Assembly (NCBI GenBank): GCA_903859225.1
Contig: CAIOLV010000021.1
Location: forward strand, 1 to 8,297
Source: an uncultured bacterium
GTDB taxonomy: Bacteria > Bipolaricaulota > Bipolaricaulia > UBA7950 > UBA9294
Length of the DNA: 8,297 bases
Direction of reading: 5' to 3'
In this document: one piece after another, positions 6,396-8,297 of the stretch
How positions within the stretch are numbered: the stretch's first letter is position 1
Layout: every line of letters starts with the position of its first letter
Made by a program: the position numbers and the translations under genes
The notes under the pieces: model-generated
Database searches by the model: none
Told to the model about the DNA's origin: nothing
What the model saw: only the letters and a program-made list of their open reading frames with translations

Positions 6396-7199
6396 ATGCG
6401 CGTGGGTATCGTCCAGACGGACCCCGTCTTCGGCGAGCGGCGCCGCAACGTTGACGCCGCACTCGCCATGATGGAGGCATACTCCGCCGATCTCTGGGTT
6501 CTGCCGGAATTCTTCGCGTCGGGCTATCAGTTCGTCGACGCTCGAGAAGTCTCCGGCCTCGCGGAGCCCATTCCCGATGGCCCGACCACGCAGGAACTCA
6601 TCACGTTCTGCCGTGCACACGATTGCCACGCCGTCGGCGGCCTCCCGGAAGCATCACCGAACGGGATGTACAACTCCGCCGTGCTCGTCGGACCCGCCGG
6701 ATGCGTCGCCAGCTACCGCAAGATCCACCTCTTCGGCCTCGAAAAGAGGTTCTTCCTCCCTGGCGACCGCCCGTTCGCGACCTGCGACGTTTCCGGAGCC
6801 CGCGTCGGCATCATGATCTGCTTCGACCACGTCTTCCCGGAGTCGGCGCGCTCGCTCGCGCTGCTCGGCGCCGACCTCATCGTTCACCCGTCGAACCTGG
6901 TCCTCCCCGGGCTGGGGCAGAGGACGATGGCGGTCCGCGCGTTCGAGAACGGAGTCTTCGCCGCAACGGCCAATCGAGTGGGCAGCGAAGCGAGAAGCGG
7001 CAAGGAGCTGCGCTACACCGGCGAGAGCCAGGTCGTCGGCCCCGACGGCGCAGTGCTCGTCCGCCTGTCTCCCAACCGCACGGAGGCCGCCGTCGTCGAG
7101 ATCGACCCATCGAAAGCCCGAGACAAGTCGCTCACCTCGCACAACGACAAGCTCGCTGATCGTCGGCCCCAGTTGTACACTCTCGATCTCACCGCGTGA
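6396..7199 (+). CDS. Carbon-nitrogen hydrolase (nitrilase superfamily amidase)
   Basis: The product is a 267-residue single-domain member of the nitrilase/amidase superfamily, which hydrolyses non-peptide C-N bonds through a covalent thioester. The catalytic triad is visible: Glu38 in LPEFFASGY, Lys109 in YRKIHLF and Cys142 in ICFDHVFPE. Glu116 after the lysine fits the second conserved glutamate. The C-terminal blocks HPSNLVLP, AFENGVFAATANRVG and YTGESQVVGPDG are typical, and the length is normal for free-standing amidases. The substrate cannot be read from sequence; omega-amidase or carbamoyl-amine hydrolase activities occur in close relatives. Homology begins at MRVGIVQTDP, so ATG 6396 is the start, although the frame is open upstream. 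It has no adjacent Shine-Dalgarno and probably uses the site bridged by the upstream hairpin. The thioesterase gene follows after 52 nt. That gap holds the palindrome GCGCCGCGGCGC at 7203-7214. Confidence 0.93.
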   Translation: MRVGIVQTDPVFGERRRNVDAALAMMEAYSADLWVLPEFFASGYQFVDAREVSGLAEPIPDGPTTQELITFCRAHDCHAVGGLPEASPNGMYNSAVLVGPAGCVASYRKIHLFGLEKRFFLPGDRPFATCDVSGARVGIMICFDHVFPESARSLALLGADLIVHPSNLVLPGLGQRTMAVRAFENGVFAATANRVGSEARSGKELRYTGESQVVGPDGAVLVRLSPNRTEAAVVEIDPSKARDKSLTSHNDKLADRRPQLYTLDLTA

Positions 7200-7251
7200 T
7201 CTGCGCCGCGGCGCGCCGCCAGCGCGACGGCAACGCGGGAAAGGGAATCCC

Positions 7252-7656
7252 ATGGTGAACGTTGGCTCGAAGCGCTCTCAGACTTGGCTGGTCGGCAAGG
7301 AGCATCTTGCCAGCGCGTTTGGAAGCGGCCTCGTGGACGTGTTGGCGACGCCCGTCCTCGTCGGGTTCTGCGAGGACTGCGCCCGCACGATGGTCGATCC
7401 GACGCTACCTGTAGGGCAGAAGACCGTCGGAACCTCCATCTCGCTCGAACACGTCGCCGCGACGCCCCCTGGGATGCACGTCACCGTGACGGCCGAACTC
7501 GTGGAAGTCGATCGACGCCGCCTTTCCTTTCGGATCGAGGCGCACGACGAGGTCGAACTCGTCGGCCGTGGAACGCACGATCGGTTCGTGATTGACGAAG
7601 CGCGTTTCGCAGCCAGCATCGAAGCGAAACGCCAAGCGCTTCGTGCCCGGCGCTGA
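7252..7656 (+). CDS. FlK-type (fluoroacetyl-CoA thioesterase-like) hotdog-fold thioesterase
   Basis: This 134-residue protein matches the single-domain hotdog thioesterase family that includes FlK of Streptomyces cattleya. The FlK catalytic residues Thr42, Glu50 and His76 have counterparts here with the same spacing: Thr33 in LATPVLVGF, Glu41 in FCEDCA and His67 in SLEHVAATPPG. The HVTVTAELVEVDRRRLSFRIEAHDE strands (residues 76-100) and the C-terminal RGTHDRFVID are standard for the family. Most relatives act on small acyl-CoAs of unknown identity; activity on fluoroacetyl-CoA should not be assumed. The start ATG 7252 is preceded by the purine-rich GGGAAAGGGA. It is probably co-transcribed with the nitrilase gene, 52 nt upstream. 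The last 17 codons form the first unit of a short repeat that reappears in the 3' flank. Confidence 0.88.
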   Translation: MVNVGSKRSQTWLVGKEHLASAFGSGLVDVLATPVLVGFCEDCARTMVDPTLPVGQKTVGTSISLEHVAATPPGMHVTVTAELVEVDRRRLSFRIEAHDEVELVGRGTHDRFVIDEARFAASIEAKRQALRARR

Positions 7657-7738
7657 CCTGAACCGCAGCCCGTTTCGCAGCCAGCATGAAGGCAAAGTGC
7701 GAAGCGTTTCGCAGCACGCATTGAGGCTAGACGTGCAA
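7603..7738 (+). repeat. Degenerate 34-bp-period repeat covering the thioesterase gene tail and its 3' flank
   Basis: Units starting CGTTTCGCAGC occur at 7603 (inside the gene), 7671 and 7705, and a weak unit at 7637 keeps the 34-bp period. Unit 7603-7636 matches 7671-7704 at 27 of 34 bases and 7705-7738 at 24 of 34, by hand alignment. The first unit also holds an 8-bp inverted repeat, GCGTTTCG at 7602-7609 and CGAAACGC at 7625-7632. Read from 7671, the second strong copy encodes RFAASMKAK and stops with TGA 17 residues in, at exactly the point where the real gene stops. This suggests duplication of the gene end, not an independent element. Confidence 0.7.
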
Positions 7739-7911
7739 CGCACCAGGTAGCACAGGGTTTGAGGTTCGCGACAGGGTGGTATTCCACCGTCGGAGACGCA
7801 CACGGCCCGGTCATCGGCTCTTCACACGCACCTCACATCCGCGAGGCAGTCTATCGATGCAGCCCAAGAGCTGCTCTTCCGCTAACCTCCTTGCGGATAG
7901 CCACCACACCG

Positions 7912-7942
7912 ATCGGGGAGCATCCTCCGGGAGCTCCCCGAT
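7912..7942. repeat. Perfect 10-bp inverted repeat
   Basis: ATCGGGGAGC at 7912-7921 is the exact reverse complement of GCTCCCCGAT at 7933-7942, with an 11-nt loop. The right arm overlaps the first copy of the CTCCCCGATTCCCTTTCT box (7934-7951), which recurs at 8028 and 8108. A terminator or RNA-stability role is possible; no T-run follows. Confidence 0.6.
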
Positions 7943-8126
7943 TCCCTTTCTGGCACGAGCGCGCCGACCACAACCCCGGCCCGTGGTCGGCCCTAGCTGC
8001 TCACAAGCCGCCGTGTGAGCAGCCAAGCTCCCCCGATTCCCTTTCTAGCATCAGCCCGGTCGGTGGACGGCCCTAGCTGCTCACGAACCGCCGTGTGCAC
8101 AGCCAACCTCCCCCGATTCCCCTTCT
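7934..8126. repeat. Intergenic direct repeat: two 58-bp copies 80 bp apart plus one partial copy
   Basis: Blocks 7989-8046 and 8069-8126 both start GGCCCTAGCTGCTCAC and end in the box CTCCCCCGATTCCC(T/C)TTCT. They match at 52 of 58 bases by hand count and are exactly 80 bp apart. A further copy of the terminal box, one C shorter, lies at 7934-7951. The first block contains a perfect 10-bp hairpin (7996-8005 with 8014-8023). The second carries four of its six differences in that hairpin and has two adjacent mismatches there, so the stem is not preserved. With two full copies this is not a CRISPR array. It may be a genome-wide intergenic repeat family or a local duplication. Confidence 0.75.
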
Positions 8127-8185
8127 GACCTCGTCCCGCGGCCTCAATCGCCGCCTACGCAGATCGACTCTAGCCCCCGCCGATG

Positions 8186-8213
8186 CCGGTCGGAGTCAAC
8201 CTCCACCGACCGG
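8186..8213 (-). repeat. 8-bp GC hairpin around the stop codon of the MoaD-like gene
   Basis: CCGGTCGG at 8186-8193 and CCGACCGG at 8206-8213 are perfectly complementary, with a 12-nt loop. The TGA stop (8198-8196 on the minus strand) lies in the loop, and the upstream arm encodes the conserved Pro-Val-Gly region of the protein. No T-run follows. It may act as an mRNA 3'-end or weak termination structure. Confidence 0.5.
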
Positions 8214-8297
8214 GGGAAGGAGCGTCAACCGGTCAGAATCGGAGAGGAATGTGTGCGTGCCGTCGCGTCGGATCGCGTTCCCCCCGTTGATCAACAC
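8196..8297 (-). CDS. MoaD/ThiS-type ubiquitin-like sulfur carrier (partial, C-terminal 33 residues)
   Basis: Reading the minus strand from the right edge gives 33 residues and a TGA stop. They match the end of the MoaD/ThiS beta-grasp family: VLINGGNAIRR, then a Gly13-Thr turn, then LSDSDRLTLLPPVGGG. The L.D.D.L.LLPPV.GG pattern and the terminal di-glycine are the family hallmark. That di-glycine is adenylated by an E1-like enzyme (MoeB/ThiF type) and thiocarboxylated to carry sulfur for molybdopterin, thiamine or other cofactors. Here the tail is Gly-Gly-Gly, where PPVAGG is common. The start and upstream partners lie outside the window, so molybdopterin cannot be separated from other pathways. 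The gene faces the thioesterase gene convergently. Confidence 0.8.
   Translation of the reverse strand: MLINGGNAIRRDGTHTFLSDSDRLTLLPPVGGG

Larger units (their letters stand above)
7657..8195. other. Non-coding convergent intergenic region, rich in hairpins and repeats
   Basis: No protein with a family signature is seen on either strand across these 539 bases; open frames here are short and low in complexity. The stretch lies between the thioesterase gene (plus strand) and the MoaD-like gene (minus strand). It holds the 3' copies of the gene-tail repeat (7671-7738), a 10-bp hairpin (7912-7921 with 7933-7942), a 9-bp hairpin (7963-7971 with 7983-7991), a 10-bp hairpin (7996-8005 with 8014-8023) and an 80-bp-period repeat. 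No T-run follows any stem, so none is a textbook terminator, though as a group they may end transcription from both sides. No tRNA or rRNA signature was found. Confidence 0.7.

Noticed and set aside
7759..8076. Plus-strand open frame (105 codons) in the convergent intergenic region
   Set aside because: It runs through the hairpins and the 80-bp repeats, is rich in Pro, Ser and Arg, lacks a Shine-Dalgarno and has no family resemblance.
7989..8126. CRISPR array
   Set aside because: There are only two full blocks, the 58-bp copies differ at six positions, a single 22-bp interval separates them, and no cas gene is present.
8290..8297. Possible attachment or integron site around the palindrome GTTGATCAAC at the right edge
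   Set aside because: The sequence lies in the coding frame of the MoaD-like gene (Leu-Ile-Asn), and no paired attC-like core or integrase is visible.

Overview
This 8.3-kb window is a GC-rich segment from a diderm bacterium. It carries housekeeping and envelope genes and shows no plasmid, phage or insertion-sequence signature. The outer-membrane assignment rests on the central gene, which encodes lipopolysaccharide-transport (Lpt) modules. The phylum cannot be fixed from the sequence alone.

Layout: on the minus strand, miaB (2903..1599, tRNA methylthiotransferase) is followed after 24 nt by a DinG-type Fe-S helicase (1574..1, cut by the left edge). Divergent from miaB, a plus-strand cluster runs: a very large Lpt fusion gene (3014..6172), a 29-residue membrane microprotein (6250..6339), a nitrilase-superfamily amidohydrolase (6396..7199) and a FlK-type hotdog thioesterase (7252..7656). 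About 540 bp of non-coding, repeat- and hairpin-rich DNA follows. At the right edge is the C-terminal end of a MoaD/ThiS-type ubiquitin-like sulfur carrier, read on the minus strand (8297..8196), so the repeat region lies between convergent genes.

The main point of interest is the 1052-residue Lpt protein. Residues 1-370 form a complete six-helix LptF/LptG permease. They continue in the same open frame into an LptA/OstA-like segment and an LptD-like beta-barrel. Between the two halves (about residues 379-402) lies a stretch that looks like a Sec signal peptide: arginines, a hydrophobic core, then an Ala-Pro-Ala motif. The gene therefore encodes either a polyprotein that signal peptidase splits into an inner-membrane permease and an outer-membrane translocon, or one covalent protein spanning both membranes.

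Other notable points are a hairpin that appears to bridge a distant Shine-Dalgarno to the nitrilase start, GC hairpins holding the stop codons of miaB and of the MoaD-like gene in their loops, an apparent duplication of the thioesterase gene tail into its 3' flank, an 80-bp-period repeat in the convergent intergenic region, and an 8-T run inside the Lpt fusion gene. The plus-strand genes may be one transcription unit (gaps 77, 56 and 52 nt), but their products do not form an obvious single pathway.
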